Origin: Luteimonas sp. ANT-B3E
Lineage (GTDB): Bacteria; Pseudomonadota; Gammaproteobacteria; Xanthomonadales; Xanthomonadaceae
Direction: 5' to 3'
Assembly: GCA_001683895.1 (NCBI GenBank)
Contig: LXQJ01000012.1
Location: forward strand, 60,610-124,609
DNA: 64,000 nucleotides
Shown here in pieces: positions 19,395 through 28,894 of this stretch. A program made the position numbers and the translations under genes. The notes beneath the pieces are model-generated. The model was not told the origin of the DNA. It ran no database searches and saw only the letters and a program-made list of their open reading frames with translations. Every line of letters starts with the position of its first letter. The first letter of the stretch is position 1.

Positions 19395-19751
19395 TTAGTC
19401 GGCGCTGCGGCTTGTCGCAGTCTTCTTCGCGGCACGCTTGCGCGGCGCCGCGCGCTTTGCCTCGATCCGCGTCGCGCGGCCGTCGATGACGCCCTGCTCG
19501 GATTTTTTCTGCTGCCGCCGTGCGGCGAACCACAGCAGGCCAGCGCCCGCGGCGGCGGCCAGCGCCATCGCCGGGTTACGGCGGATCAGCGCGCCCGCGA
19601 CGCGCGTGCCGGTACGGGCCATGCCCAAGGCAGCCCCGGTCTGCAGCAGCTTGCCGGCGCTGTCGGGCAGCGAATGCCGGAGGCTGCCGCCAACCTGCGA
19701 GGCCAGCGCGATCGCCTTGTCGGTCAGGGAGTCGGACTTGAAGATGGACAT
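19395..19751 (-). CDS. small hypothetical protein with one membrane segment
   Basis: 118 residues from ATG 19751 (MSIFKSDSLTDKAIALA), preceded by a GGAAA Shine-Dalgarno-like run. The track's 27 extra N-terminal residues are arginine/proline-rich and unlikely. The middle holds amphipathic and hydrophobic segments (GAALGMARTGTRVAGALI, then AMALAAAAGAGLLWFAA), followed by a highly basic lysine/arginine tail. The family is not named; it resembles small stress-associated membrane proteins with a basic tail, but that is a guess. Confidence 0.6.
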   Translation of the reverse strand: MSIFKSDSLTDKAIALASQVGGSLRHSLPDSAGKLLQTGAALGMARTGTRVAGALIRRNPAMALAAAAGAGLLWFAARRQQKKSEQGVIDGRATRIEAKRAAPRKRAAKKTATSRSAD

Positions 19752-19878
19752 GGGGTTTCCTCGTCGAAGTGATGGCGGCCACATGGCCGGCCGGGCAGGG
19801 AGCCGGCGTACGGGGGCGGAGTCTCCCGCCACCGACGTCAGTCCAGCGTGAGCGGCGTCGGCAGGCTGAACGTTCCGC

Positions 19879-22428
19879 TCAGGGACGCGGCTTGGCGCGG
19901 TGCGTCGCCTGTGCGTGCCACGGGTCCTGCGGCCACGGGTGTTTCGGGTAGCGCCCCTGCATCTCGCGGCGGACTTCTGGATAGGTGCGCTCCCAGAAGC
20001 CGCGCAGGTCGCGCGTGACCTGCAGCGGCCGGCCCGCGGGCGACAGCAGGTGCAGGGTGAGCGTCACCGCACCATTGGCGATGCGGGGCGTCTCGGCCAG
20101 GCCGAACAGTTCCTGCAGCTTGACCGCAAGCACCGGCGCCAGCGGCGCGCCGTCGTCGTCGATGCCGTAGGTGATCGCCCGTTCCTGCCCCGAGGGAACG
20201 CGGATGCGCGCTGGCGCCAGCGCCTCCAGCGGCCCGCGCAGTGCACGGTCGAGCCGCGCGTGCAGCGCAGCCGAGAGTCCATCGGGCGACAGTGCGTCGA
20301 GCCGCGTGCGGCCGGCGAACGCGGGCGCCAGCCACTGCGCGGCGTCGGCCAGCAGGGCGTCGTCGGACAGGTCCGGCAGCCCCAGCGCCGGCTGCCACGC
20401 ACGCACGCAGCGCACGCGCGCCCGCCACTGCTGCAGCGCGGGCGTCCACGGCAGCAGTGCCAAGCCGCCAGCGCGCACCGCGTCGGTCAGCGCGGCCGCG
20501 GCCGCGGCGGGATCCACGCGACCGCCGGCACGCGCTTCGATGACGATCCCGTCGAAGCGCTGCACGCGCTCGGCGACCAGCGCGCGGCGGTCGCCGTCCC
20601 AGCGCACCTCGTCGCGGTCGATGAAACGTTCGCCGAAGGCGTGGCGCAGCGCGGCGACGTCCACCGGCGCGCCGCGCAGCAGCAGCGCGTCGCGCGACTC
20701 GTGGCGCAGCTCCACCGCGACCAGCCACGGCTCGCCGACCAGCGCGCTGTCGTCGAACAACCGCGCCATGCGTCCGTTGGCGAGCTGGTAGCGCAGGCGG
20801 TCGGTCGCATGCCGGTACGCGATGCGGTCCGGGAACGCGTGTGCCAGCAGTACGCCGAGCACGTGCGTCGACACGGCCGCCGGCGCTTCACCGGAGACGC
20901 CCAGCCGTCGTCGCCACTGCCGCGCCGCGGCGTCGATCGCGGCCAGCGCGCCGCGATGGGCATCCGCTGGCGCGCGACCAGCGCGGAATGCCGCCAGCGC
21001 CTGCCAGCGCGCTGCGACCGCGTCGGACCTTCCCGCCCCCGCAGCGGCGCGCAGCGGATCGCGCGCCTCGATCAGCGCCGCGAGGTCACAGGCGAGCGCA
21101 CGCCCTGCCGGCGTGGTCGCGGCCAGCAGCATCGCCGCCAGCCGCGGGTGCGTCCCGAGCGCGAGCATGCTCCGCCCCAACGGCGTCGGCATGCCGTCGT
21201 CCTGCAGCGCGGCCAAGCGACGCAACAGGTCGCGCGCGGCGGCGAGCGCCCCGGGAGGTGGTGGATCCAGGAAGCGCACGGCGTCGCTGCCCCAGCCGGC
21301 CAGCTCAAGCGCCAACGCCGCCAGCTCGACCTGCGCGATTTCGGGCCGCCGCTGCGGCTCCAGCCGCTGCGACGCCGGCCACAGCCGGTACGCCCATCCG
21401 TCGGCGACGCGTCCGGCGCGGCCGGTGCGCTGGTCGGCGGAGGCCTGCGCGATGGCGACCACGTCGAGCCGCGAGAAGCCGCTGCCGGGATCGAACCGCG
21501 GCTCGCGTGCCAACCCGCTGTCGACGACCACGCGCACGCCGGACAGCGTCACGCTGCTCTCGGCGACATTGGTCGCCAGCACCACGCGCCGGCGGCCGTC
21601 GGCAGCCGGCGCCAGCAGCGCGGACTGCTGTGCCACGGGCAGGTCGCCGTGCAGCGCCAGCACGTCCACCGAATCCACGCCGTCGGCCGGCAGCGCGACG
21701 TCCAGTGCGCGCTGCATCCGGTCGATCTCGCGACGGCCGGGCAGGAACACCAGCACGTCGCCGGGATGCGCCGCCAGCGCGTCGACCACCGCGCGTCGGC
21801 ACTGCGCCTCCAGCGGCTCGTCGCGCCGCGCCGCCACGTGCGCCACCGCGACCGGATACGCGCGGCCCGGGCTGGACAGCTGCGGCGCGTCCAACCACGC
21901 CGCCAGCCGCGCGCCGTCCAGCGTCGCCGACATCAGCACGATGCGCAGCCCGGGCCGCATCGAAGCCTGCACGTCGAGCGCCAGCGCCAGCCCGAGGTCT
22001 GCCGCCAGGTGGCGCTCGTGGAACTCGTCGAACAGCAGCGCGCCGACCGCCTGGTCGCCGCCCTCGCCCAGCGTCGGGTCGTCCTGCAGCATCCGGGTCA
22101 GGATGCCCTCGGTGACGACCAGGATCCGCGTGCGCGGACCGACGCGCGATTCGAAGCGGATGCGGTAGCCGACCGTGTCGCCTGGCGCCTCGCCGAGCTG
22201 CCGCGCCATGAACGCCGCCGCCGCGCGCGCGGCCACCCGCCGCGGCTCCAGCATCACGATGCGCTGCCCCGCGAGCCACGGCGCGTCCAGCAACGCCAGC
22301 GGCACCTGCGTGGTCTTGCCGGCACCCGGCGGCGCTTCCAGCACCAGCCGCGGATGCGCGGCCAGGCTGTCGCGCACCGCGGGCAGCAGCACATCGATCG
22401 GGAACGTCGTCGGCGGAGCGCGTGACAT
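19879..22428 (-). CDS. hrpB: DEAH-box ATP-dependent helicase HrpB
   Basis: 849-residue RNA/DNA helicase of the HrpB family; the physiological role is not well defined. Motifs: Walker A APPGAGKT, motif II DEFH, motif III SATLDG, motif VI QRTGRAGR (here DQRTGRAGR), then the HrpB C-terminal region ending PKHPWPQDPW. ATG 22428 (MSRAPPTTFPI) is chosen; the track's longer version runs into the divergent tatD-like gene. The two genes start about 58 bases apart, so the gap holds both promoters. Confidence 0.93.
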   Translation of the reverse strand: MSRAPPTTFPIDVLLPAVRDSLAAHPRLVLEAPPGAGKTTQVPLALLDAPWLAGQRIVMLEPRRVAARAAAAFMARQLGEAPGDTVGYRIRFESRVGPRTRILVVTEGILTRMLQDDPTLGEGGDQAVGALLFDEFHERHLAADLGLALALDVQASMRPGLRIVLMSATLDGARLAAWLDAPQLSSPGRAYPVAVAHVAARRDEPLEAQCRRAVVDALAAHPGDVLVFLPGRREIDRMQRALDVALPADGVDSVDVLALHGDLPVAQQSALLAPAADGRRRVVLATNVAESSVTLSGVRVVVDSGLAREPRFDPGSGFSRLDVVAIAQASADQRTGRAGRVADGWAYRLWPASQRLEPQRRPEIAQVELAALALELAGWGSDAVRFLDPPPPGALAAARDLLRRLAALQDDGMPTPLGRSMLALGTHPRLAAMLLAATTPAGRALACDLAALIEARDPLRAAAGAGRSDAVAARWQALAAFRAGRAPADAHRGALAAIDAAARQWRRRLGVSGEAPAAVSTHVLGVLLAHAFPDRIAYRHATDRLRYQLANGRMARLFDDSALVGEPWLVAVELRHESRDALLLRGAPVDVAALRHAFGERFIDRDEVRWDGDRRALVAERVQRFDGIVIEARAGGRVDPAAAAAALTDAVRAGGLALLPWTPALQQWRARVRCVRAWQPALGLPDLSDDALLADAAQWLAPAFAGRTRLDALSPDGLSAALHARLDRALRGPLEALAPARIRVPSGQERAITYGIDDDGAPLAPVLAVKLQELFGLAETPRIANGAVTLTLHLLSPAGRPLQVTRDLRGFWERTYPEVRREMQGRYPKHPWPQDPWHAQATHRAKPRP

Positions 22429-22485
22429 CGCGGCAGGATAGGGCTGCTGCGGTGGCGCGTCGAAACGCGTTGCTAGACTCCAACG

Positions 22486-23304
22486 ATGGATCTCATCGAC
22501 ATCGGCGCGAACCTCACCCACGACAGTTTCGAGGCCGATCGCGACGCCGTGCTGCAGCGCGCGCAAGATGCGGGCGTATCGCGCATCGTGGTGACTGGCG
22601 CCAGCCGTGAGGACTCGCCGAAGGCGCTCGCGCTGGCGCTGGCCCACCCGGGCGTGCTCTACGCCACCGCGGGCGTGCATCCGCACCACGCCCTGGAATA
22701 CACCGAGGAATGCGACGCCGAGCTGCGGGCACTGGCGGCGCACCCGGAGGTGGTCGCGATCGGCGAAGCCGGGCTGGACTACTACCGCGACCTCGCGCCA
22801 CGGCCGGCGCAGCGACGCGCGTTTTCGCGCCAGCTGCAGATCGCGGCCGACACCGGCAAGCCGCTGTTCCTGCACCAGCGCGACGCCCACGACGACTTCG
22901 TCGCGGTGATGAAGGATTTCGACGGCCAACTGGGGCCGGCGGTGGTGCACTGCTTCACGGGTGACCGGCGGGCGCTGTTCGCCTGCCTCGACCGCGACTG
23001 GCACATCGGCATCACCGGCTGGCTGTGCGACGAGCGCCGAGGCGCGCACCTGCGCGAGCTGGTGCCGCACATCCCCGCCAACCGGCTGATGGTCGAAACC
23101 GACGCGCCCTACCTGCTCCCGCGCACGCTGTCGCCGATGCCGAAGGACCGCCGCAACGAGCCGGCGTTCCTGCCGCACATCGTCGCCGAGCTGGCGCGCG
23201 ATCGCGGCGAGGAAGTGGCGCTGACCGCGGGTGCGGCGACGGCCACCGCGCGCGCCTTCTTCGGCCTGTCAGCGGAACCCAGGCACCTAGCGTCGATCCC
23301 CTGA
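22486..23304 (+). CDS. TatD family metal-dependent DNase
   Basis: 272-residue TIM-barrel hydrolase of the TatD/YcfH group (3'-5' exonuclease or deoxyribonuclease activity in characterised members). Metal-binding motifs are in place: DIGANLTH, GVHPHHA, GEAGLDYY, FLHQRDAHDD, VVHCFTGD and VETDAPYLLPR. ATG 22486 gives the canonical MDLIDIGANL start. It is divergent from hrpB. The wording MDLIDIGANLTHDSF is closest to TatD itself among the paralogues, but no symbol is assigned. Confidence 0.9.
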   Translation: MDLIDIGANLTHDSFEADRDAVLQRAQDAGVSRIVVTGASREDSPKALALALAHPGVLYATAGVHPHHALEYTEECDAELRALAAHPEVVAIGEAGLDYYRDLAPRPAQRRAFSRQLQIAADTGKPLFLHQRDAHDDFVAVMKDFDGQLGPAVVHCFTGDRRALFACLDRDWHIGITGWLCDERRGAHLRELVPHIPANRLMVETDAPYLLPRTLSPMPKDRRNEPAFLPHIVAELARDRGEEVALTAGAATATARAFFGLSAEPRHLASIP

Positions 23305-23473
23305 TCGACGAGGTCCACGACTACGACGGCAGCACGGCGCCCGGACAGGCGTTGATTCGACGCTGCATCGCCAGAACCATCGACGTCGTGGTGCCGCTAC
23401 GGGCGACAGGGCCCGCGGGAACGCGCCTGACCCGGGCTCGCACGCGTAGAGGGGAATGGCCGGAGGTCATGCC

Positions 23474-23875
23474 TCAGCTTCCTTGCATGCGGCCGGCCTG
23501 GGCACAGGCACGTTCGCGGTCTGCCGCACTTGCACCCGCCATCTTCGTTTTGCCCTCGGCGTACCCCGCATCGAACGCTGCATCGAATGCCGGACCCGGC
23601 ATGCCCGACTGACCCGACAACATGCGTTGCGCTTCCTTCATATCGCCAAGCTGGGCAGCGCTGTAATCGCCGCAAACCTCTGCGAGGGCCAGTATCCCAC
23701 CGCCAAAGTGCGCCATCTGGGCAGCCACCGGGGCGACGGGGACCACCTGCGATGCGACGGCGGGTTCAGCGGCAGCCGGGGCGGTCGCCGCGTCATTGCT
23801 GCACGCCGTCGCTGCAACGACCATGGCCAGCGCCAGGATCAGCTGCCCACGACACGATCTCTGCGAGGTTGCCAT
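23474..23875 (-). CDS. small lipoprotein of unknown function
   Basis: 133 residues from ATG 23875, with AGGAG just upstream. The signal peptide ends in a lipobox-like VAATAC, followed by an alanine/proline-rich linker. The mature domain contains one conserved-looking cysteine pair (EVCGDYS and ERACAQAG), is largely helical (AQLGDMKEAQRML, DAAFDAGYAEGK) and is about 75 residues long. Probably periplasmic and membrane-anchored. The track's longer start includes 35 residues without signal character and is rejected. Confidence 0.65.
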   Translation of the reverse strand: MATSQRSCRGQLILALAMVVAATACSNDAATAPAAAEPAVASQVVPVAPVAAQMAHFGGGILALAEVCGDYSAAQLGDMKEAQRMLSGQSGMPGPAFDAAFDAGYAEGKTKMAGASAADRERACAQAGRMQGS

Positions 23876-24060
23876 GGACTCAACTCCTGTCAGTGGGGAG
23901 ACGCCGCGGATGTTGACCGGGCGAGCCGGACCTCCGCACTTTGACATCGCCGTACCTGCGGCGCTGGCCAAGCTGTGCATGCGTTCCGGGTGATGGACCT
24001 GTTTCCTGCTTCACGGCAACGGGGGCATGTGCAGAAGTACGCCGCCGTAGCTGCGACTGC

Positions 24061-25617
24061 TCAGAGCCTCACCAGCTCGACGCGACGGTTCAATGCCTTG
24101 CCTGCATCGGTTGCATTGTCCGCGACCGCCCTCTCGGCGCCATGGCCCGTCGCCCGCAGCCGGTCCGCCACGATTCCGGCCTCGACCAATGACGCCATGA
24201 CGGATTGAGCCCGCGCTAGTGACAGCGCCTTGTTGCGGGCGGCGTCGCCGCTGGCATCGGTATGTCCGTCGATCGAGAGTCGCAGTGAGCGGTCGTCGCG
24301 CAGCAGCGCCACCACCTGGTCCAGCTGTGGCTGCGAGTCCGGCAGGATGTCGGCCTTGTCGACCGCGAAGTTGACCGCGATCGCGACCCGACCGTCTTCG
24401 GCGATGCCCTGCTTCAGCGCATCCGCGGGCAGCAGCGCCGCGGTCTGCTGGAAGCCCTCGCGCTCGACGACGACCCAGCCCGCGATCAGCGGGTCGAGCC
24501 GCGCGTGGATCCAGACCTGGCGGCCGTCATCGAGATCGACGCGCCAGGTACTGCGGTCGTCCTCGTCCCAGCTGTACCCGGCAGCGTTCCCATACGGGCT
24601 CTTGCGCTCGAAGGAGATGCCCTCTGACGCCGCGACCGGAACAGGCCCGGCGTGCACCAGCGCGCCACCGGCCTCGGCCATCATTGCTTCGAGATGCCGT
24701 CGCACCTCGTGCATGGAGGTGGTGTCCTCTTCGGCATCGAAGGCGATCGCGTACGCCTTGCCTTCGACCTCCTCGAACGCCGCACCCGTCCAGAACGGGA
24801 ACGCGTCGTAGTCGCGCCGCAGCGGCTGATCGCGCTGGTCGTAGCCGGCGGGCAGGATCAGGTACGGGAACTCGCCGGACCAGCGCGCGGTCGGCCGGAA
24901 CGGCTGCTCGTCGACCGCTACCACCCCGGTGGAGCTGCCGTCATACGCCAGTTGGACCCAGACCGTGCGGTCGGCGCGGCGGATGACGAAGACCGCCGTG
25001 GGTGTGGTGGCGTCGTAATTCACTGCGTCGATGTACCCGTGGCCGATCTCATCCTTCAGCGACCCGTAATAGACGTCGCGCTGCAGCGGCCCGTCGTAGA
25101 CGCGGCGGCCGCCCGCCTGCTCCAGCACCGCCTCGAGATTGCGGCGCACCTCGAGAGGCGAATAGTCCTTGCCCGGCGCCGCGTCGCGGTCGATGCCGAT
25201 CGCGGCCGACCAGCTCGGTCCCTCGACCCAGTGCACGCCGTGACCAAGCCGGAACGGGAAGCGCGCATAAGCCCGCGTGCGGGCTCTGTTGACGGCCCTA
25301 TAACCGCGCGGCATGGAAAACACGGGAAGCGCGCCTAGTGCGCCTTGGGTGACCGGCACGCTGTCTGGATCGAACGCCACCTGCGGCACCGGCGTGCCGT
25401 CGCGGTCAACCAGGGCCGCGCCAGCGACGCCGCCCGGCGTGACGCTGGCACGGGCCGTCGTCGCGTCGCCTCCGGCCGCGGCAACGTCGGCGGTCGCCGC
25501 GGGCGGAGCGGCGCCGGCATCGACTCTTGGCGCTGCTGGTCCGTCGGATGCACCGTTGCATGCCGACAGCGCAGTCAGCAGGACGAGGACAATCAAGGTG
25601 GAGCGGGCATGGCGCAT
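24061..25617 (-). CDS. OmpA-family lipoprotein
   Basis: 518 residues. The signal peptide ends in the lipobox LTALSAC, then an Ala-rich spacer. Residues about 95-360 contain two similar halves (RFPFRLGHGVHWVEG with LEVRRNLEAVLEQAGGRRVYDGP, and AFPFWTGAAFEEVEG with HEVRRHLEAMMAEAGGALVHAGP), an internal duplication. The last 120 residues are an OmpA-like peptidoglycan-binding domain (NFAVDKADILPDS, SIDGHTDASGD, ATGHGAERAV, LNRRVELVRL). Likely an outer-membrane lipoprotein tethered to the cell wall. The role of the duplicated domain is unknown. Confidence 0.85.
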   Translation of the reverse strand: MRHARSTLIVLVLLTALSACNGASDGPAAPRVDAGAAPPAATADVAAAGGDATTARASVTPGGVAGAALVDRDGTPVPQVAFDPDSVPVTQGALGALPVFSMPRGYRAVNRARTRAYARFPFRLGHGVHWVEGPSWSAAIGIDRDAAPGKDYSPLEVRRNLEAVLEQAGGRRVYDGPLQRDVYYGSLKDEIGHGYIDAVNYDATTPTAVFVIRRADRTVWVQLAYDGSSTGVVAVDEQPFRPTARWSGEFPYLILPAGYDQRDQPLRRDYDAFPFWTGAAFEEVEGKAYAIAFDAEEDTTSMHEVRRHLEAMMAEAGGALVHAGPVPVAASEGISFERKSPYGNAAGYSWDEDDRSTWRVDLDDGRQVWIHARLDPLIAGWVVVEREGFQQTAALLPADALKQGIAEDGRVAIAVNFAVDKADILPDSQPQLDQVVALLRDDRSLRLSIDGHTDASGDAARNKALSLARAQSVMASLVEAGIVADRLRATGHGAERAVADNATDAGKALNRRVELVRL

Positions 25618-25742
25618 GCGACGTCCTTATCGGCAGGCCCGGCGCCTATGCGCCGGACGGGAAGCGGGAATCTACACCGCCACCCGGCACCGTGCGCACA
25701 ACACGCACACCGCCCACACCGCTGTTGCGCCCCCGGCCAGCA

Positions 25743-26555
25743 TCAGCTGCGCAGCCCCACCCCGCGGCGCAGCAGCCACAGCGCCAGCGCGGCCAGCGCC
25801 ACCACGAACGTCAGCATCAGCGCGTACGCGATCCACACCGGCACGTCGCTGGTGCCCAGCAGGCCGTAGCGGAACGCGTTGACCATGTAGAACACCGGGT
25901 TGGCGTGGGTGGCGGCCTCGGCCCATGGCGGCAGCAGCTTGACCGAATAGAACACGCCGCCCAGGTAGGTGAGCGGGGTCAGGACGAAGATCGGCACGAT
26001 GGCGACGTCGTCGAACTTCTTGGCATACACCGCGTTGACGAACCCGGCCAGCGAGAAGATCGTCGCGCCCAGCAGCACCGTGGTCAGCGTCACCAGCGGG
26101 TGCGGGATGCGCACGCTGGTGAACAGCATCGCGATGCACAGCACGATGATGCCGACCAGCAGGCCGCGCAGCACCGCGCCGGCGACGTAGCCACCCAGAA
26201 TTACCCAGCTCGGCATCGGGCTGACCAGCAGCTCCTCGACGTGGCGCCCGAACTTGGCGCCGAAGAAACTCGACGAGATGTTGCCGTAACTGTTCTGGAT
26301 GACGGCCATCATCACCAGGCCGGGCACGATGAACTCCATGTAGCTGAAGCCGTCCATGGTGCCGATGCGCGAGCCGATGAGGCCGCCGAAGATCAGGAAG
26401 TACAGCGTCATCGTGATCCCCGGCGGTACCAGCGTCTGGCCCCAGATGCGCAGGATGCGGACCACCTCGCGGCGCGCGATGGTGCGCAGTGCGGTCCAGT
26501 TGCGGCGGGTGTCGGAGATCGATGCGAGCTCGCGGACGGCGGGATCGGTGCTCAT
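25743..26555 (-). CDS. ABC-2 type exporter permease (YadH-like)
   Basis: 270-residue inner-membrane permease with about six hydrophobic segments (for example [58 protein letters not shown]) and the ABC-2 hallmark region FGRHVEELLVSPMPSW. Its ATG overlaps the stop of the ATPase gene as ATGA, so the two form a coupled two-gene operon. The substrate is unknown; YadGH-type exporters are poorly characterised. Confidence 0.88.
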   Translation of the reverse strand: MSTDPAVRELASISDTRRNWTALRTIARREVVRILRIWGQTLVPPGITMTLYFLIFGGLIGSRIGTMDGFSYMEFIVPGLVMMAVIQNSYGNISSSFFGAKFGRHVEELLVSPMPSWVILGGYVAGAVLRGLLVGIIVLCIAMLFTSVRIPHPLVTLTTVLLGATIFSLAGFVNAVYAKKFDDVAIVPIFVLTPLTYLGGVFYSVKLLPPWAEAATHANPVFYMVNAFRYGLLGTSDVPVWIAYALMLTFVVALAALALWLLRRGVGLRS

Positions 26556-27544
26556 GCCGACGCCCCCTCAGCCTGCGGCCCGGTCATGCGCACGAACAGC
26601 TCCTCGAGCCGGTTGGACTTGGTGCGCATCGAGCGCACCCGGATGCCGGCGGCGTCGAGCGCCGCGAACACGCCGTTGAGGTCCATCGCGCGTGGCTTGT
26701 CGACTTCCAGCGTCTGGTCATCGACGCGGCCCAGCTCGGCGCCCGTGATCGTCGGCAGCGTCGCCGGCAACGCGCCGTCGATGTCGAGCACGAAGCCCTC
26801 CACGTCCAGCCGCGCCAGCAGCTCGCGCATCGGTCCGTGCGCGACGATGCCGCCGCGGTCGATGATCGCGAGATGGCGGCACAGGTGCTCCGCCTCTTCG
26901 AGGTAGTGCGTGGTCAGGATGATGGTAGTGCCGGAGGCGTTGATCTCGCGCAGCGTGGTCCACATGCCGCGACGGATCTCGATGTCGACGCCGGCGGTCG
27001 GCTCGTCGAGGATCAGCAGCCGCGGCCGCGTCATCATCGCGCGCGCGATCATCAGCCGCCGCTTCATGCCGCCCGACAGCGTGCGCGCCATGGTGTGCGC
27101 CTTTTCCCACAGCTGGGCGCGCCTGAGCTCCTGCTCCGCGCGCACCGTCGCCTCGGCGCGCGGGATGCCGTAGAAGCCGGCGTAGTTGATCAGGATGTCG
27201 AGCGGCTTCTCGAACATGTTGAAGTTGATTTCCTGCGGCACCAGGCCGATCAGGCGCATGGCGTCGTCGCGGCGCGCGTGCAGGTCGACCCCGAACACGC
27301 GGACCTCGCCGGAGGTCTTGTTGACCAGCGACGAGACGATGCCGATCAGGGTCGACTTGCCGGCGCCGTTGGGGCCCAGCAGCGCGAAGAAGTCGCCGGG
27401 GGCCACGTCCAGCGAGGTGCCCTTCAAAGCCTCGACGCCACCGTCATAGGTCTTGCGCAGGTCGCGGATGGACAGCGCCGGCGGGACAGCGTCGCTGGCG
27501 GCGTGCGCCAGTGCGCCCGTGGCGGAATGGGGTGTGGTGGCCAT
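26552..27544 (-). CDS. ABC transporter ATP-binding protein (YadG-like)
   Basis: Cytoplasmic ATPase subunit for the following permease. Walker A GPNGAGKST, signature LSGGMKRR, Walker B LLILDEPTAGVD and the H-loop ILTTHYLEEAE are all present. ATG 27544 (MATTPHSATG) gives 330 residues; the track's longer start adds 78 non-family residues. The C-terminal 80 residues (EVDKPRAMDLNGVFAALD and on) are the extension usual in YadG/drug-exporter ATPases. Confidence 0.9.
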   Translation of the reverse strand: MATTPHSATGALAHAASDAVPPALSIRDLRKTYDGGVEALKGTSLDVAPGDFFALLGPNGAGKSTLIGIVSSLVNKTSGEVRVFGVDLHARRDDAMRLIGLVPQEINFNMFEKPLDILINYAGFYGIPRAEATVRAEQELRRAQLWEKAHTMARTLSGGMKRRLMIARAMMTRPRLLILDEPTAGVDIEIRRGMWTTLREINASGTTIILTTHYLEEAEHLCRHLAIIDRGGIVAHGPMRELLARLDVEGFVLDIDGALPATLPTITGAELGRVDDQTLEVDKPRAMDLNGVFAALDAAGIRVRSMRTKSNRLEELFVRMTGPQAEGASA

Positions 27545-27683
27545 GGGGATCCTCGCCGCGGTGGCTGCGGCGGAGCCGCTATTATAGGCGTCCTGCGGAG
27601 CGCGGCCCCTCGCCGCCCCGCCGCCCGAGGCAATCCACATCAACGTTCCCCGCACCTTCCCGCTCAGGCTCGTCGGTCGCCGC

Positions 27684-28409
27684 ATGCTGGCCCCGACCAT
27701 CGCGCACCTGTCATTCGTCCGCGACGACGGACTGCCGCTGGACTTCATACCGGGGCAGTTCGTGCAGGTGCATTTCACCTACGCCGACGGCACCGCCACC
27801 AAGCGCAGCTATTCACTCGCAACGATCCACGACCACGCCATCGGCCCGGGCGAGGCGGTGGACATCGCGGTCAGCTACGTGCCCGGCGGCTCGGCGACGG
27901 CGCTGTTCGAGAGCCTCGACATCGACGGCGTGGTGCAGGCCAGCGGTCCCTACGGCCGCTTCTGCCTGATGCCGGCTGACACCAACGCGCGCTATTTGCT
28001 GATCGCAACCGGCACCGGCGTCACCCCGTACCGGGCGATGCTCCCGCTGCTGGAGCAGCAGGTCGTCGAACGAGGACTGCAGGTGGTGGTGCTGTTCGGC
28101 GCGCGCTCGCCCGAAGAGCTGCTGTACGGCGACGAGTTCCGCGCCGCCGCCGCGCGCCACCCGGGCCGCTTCCGCTTCGTGCCGTGCTTCTCGCGCGAAC
28201 TGCCGGACCCGGGCTCGGCGCACTCGCACGACGACGTCCGCCACGGCTACGTGCAGCAGTTCATCGACGAGTTCGCGCCGACCGCCGACGACGACATCGC
28301 CTATCTCTGCGGCAACCCGAACATGGTCGACGCCTGTTTCGAGGCGCTGAAGGCGCATGGCTTGCCGGTACCGCAGATCCGCCGCGAGAAGTACGTCAGC
28401 AGCAAATAG
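27684..28409 (+). CDS. fpr: ferredoxin-NADP reductase; true start probably upstream
   Basis: FAD-dependent oxidoreductase that passes electrons between NADPH and ferredoxin or flavodoxin. FAD-binding KRSYSLA, the nucleotide loop IATGTGVTPYRAM, and the C-terminal end CGNPNMVDACFEAL with KYVSSK are visible. The first ATG is 27684, but the frame stays open upstream and reads FPLRLVGRR immediately before it, which looks like the real N-terminal strand. No ATG, GTG or TTG exists in that stretch. ATC codons at 27633 and 27639, the second spaced 8 bases after GAGG, are the only start-like candidates. Confidence 0.85.
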   Translation: MLAPTIAHLSFVRDDGLPLDFIPGQFVQVHFTYADGTATKRSYSLATIHDHAIGPGEAVDIAVSYVPGGSATALFESLDIDGVVQASGPYGRFCLMPADTNARYLLIATGTGVTPYRAMLPLLEQQVVERGLQVVVLFGARSPEELLYGDEFRAAAARHPGRFRFVPCFSRELPDPGSAHSHDDVRHGYVQQFIDEFAPTADDDIAYLCGNPNMVDACFEALKAHGLPVPQIRREKYVSSK

Positions 28410-28419
28410 TTGTGCGGCC

Positions 28420-28437
28420 TGTCAAGGTTGCTTGACA
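28420..28437. promoter_or_regulatory. operator 1: TGTCAAG-N4-CTTGACA
   Basis: Perfect 7-base inverted repeat around GTTG. Its right arm contains TTGACA, which could double as a -35 box for the membrane protein gene at 28486. Centred 44 bases from an identical-arm site at 28464. Confidence 0.65.
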
Positions 28438-28463
28438 ACGCGCGTCGACGCCGGCATCCTCAA

Positions 28464-28481
28464 TGTCAAGCTTCCTTGACA
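28464..28481. promoter_or_regulatory. operator 2: TGTCAAG-N4-CTTGACA
   Basis: Same arms as operator 1 with spacer CTTC; it ends five bases before the ATG at 28486, so a bound protein would block transcription start or early elongation. The likely ligand is the XRE-type regulator encoded by the second gene of this unit. Confidence 0.65.
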
Positions 28482-28485
28482 GGCC

Positions 28486-28884
28486 ATGCCGATGCGTCCC
28501 AACCACGTCCGCTACCGCCGCCAGCTGCTGGCCTCGATGCTCGCCTACGTCGTGGTCCTGTGGGCCGCGGTCTACGCGCAGCGCCTGATCGAACCCCTGC
28601 CGCTGCGTACACTGGTCGCGCTGCTGCCGCTGGTGCCGCTGGCCTTTGCGGCGCGCGCGATGCTGCGCCACGTGCGCGCCTGCGACGAGCTCGAACAGCG
28701 CATCGAGCTGGAGTCGCTGGCTGTCGCCGCGCTGGTGCTGACGATGGGGACGTTCGCGCTGGGCCTGCTGTCGATGGCGCGTGTGGTGTCGATCGACGGC
28801 ACGGTGGCGCTGGTGTGGATCCTGCCGCTGTTCATCCTGCTGCACGGCGCCTGCCGCCATGTCGCGCACCGGCGCTACCGGTAG
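28486..28884 (+). CDS. small integral membrane protein of unknown function
   Basis: 132 residues with four hydrophobic segments (LLASMLAYVVVLWAAVY, LRTLVALLPLVPLAFAA, AVAALVLTMGTFALGLLS, VALVWILPLFILLHGA). The start is ATG 28486 or 28492. The stop is 10 bases before the GTG of an XRE-family regulator gene, so the pair forms an operon behind twin palindromic operators. Membrane protein plus tiny XRE regulator pairs of this type recur in bacterial genomes; the function is unknown. Confidence 0.75.
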   Translation: MPMRPNHVRYRRQLLASMLAYVVVLWAAVYAQRLIEPLPLRTLVALLPLVPLAFAARAMLRHVRACDELEQRIELESLAVAALVLTMGTFALGLLSMARVVSIDGTVALVWILPLFILLHGACRHVAHRRYR

Positions 28885-28894
28885 GGCGCTGGCA

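Noticed and set aside
19900-22425. 841-aa plus-strand ORF opposite hrpB
   Set aside because: Arginine/glutamine-rich antisense shadow of hrpB, typical of high-GC DNA.
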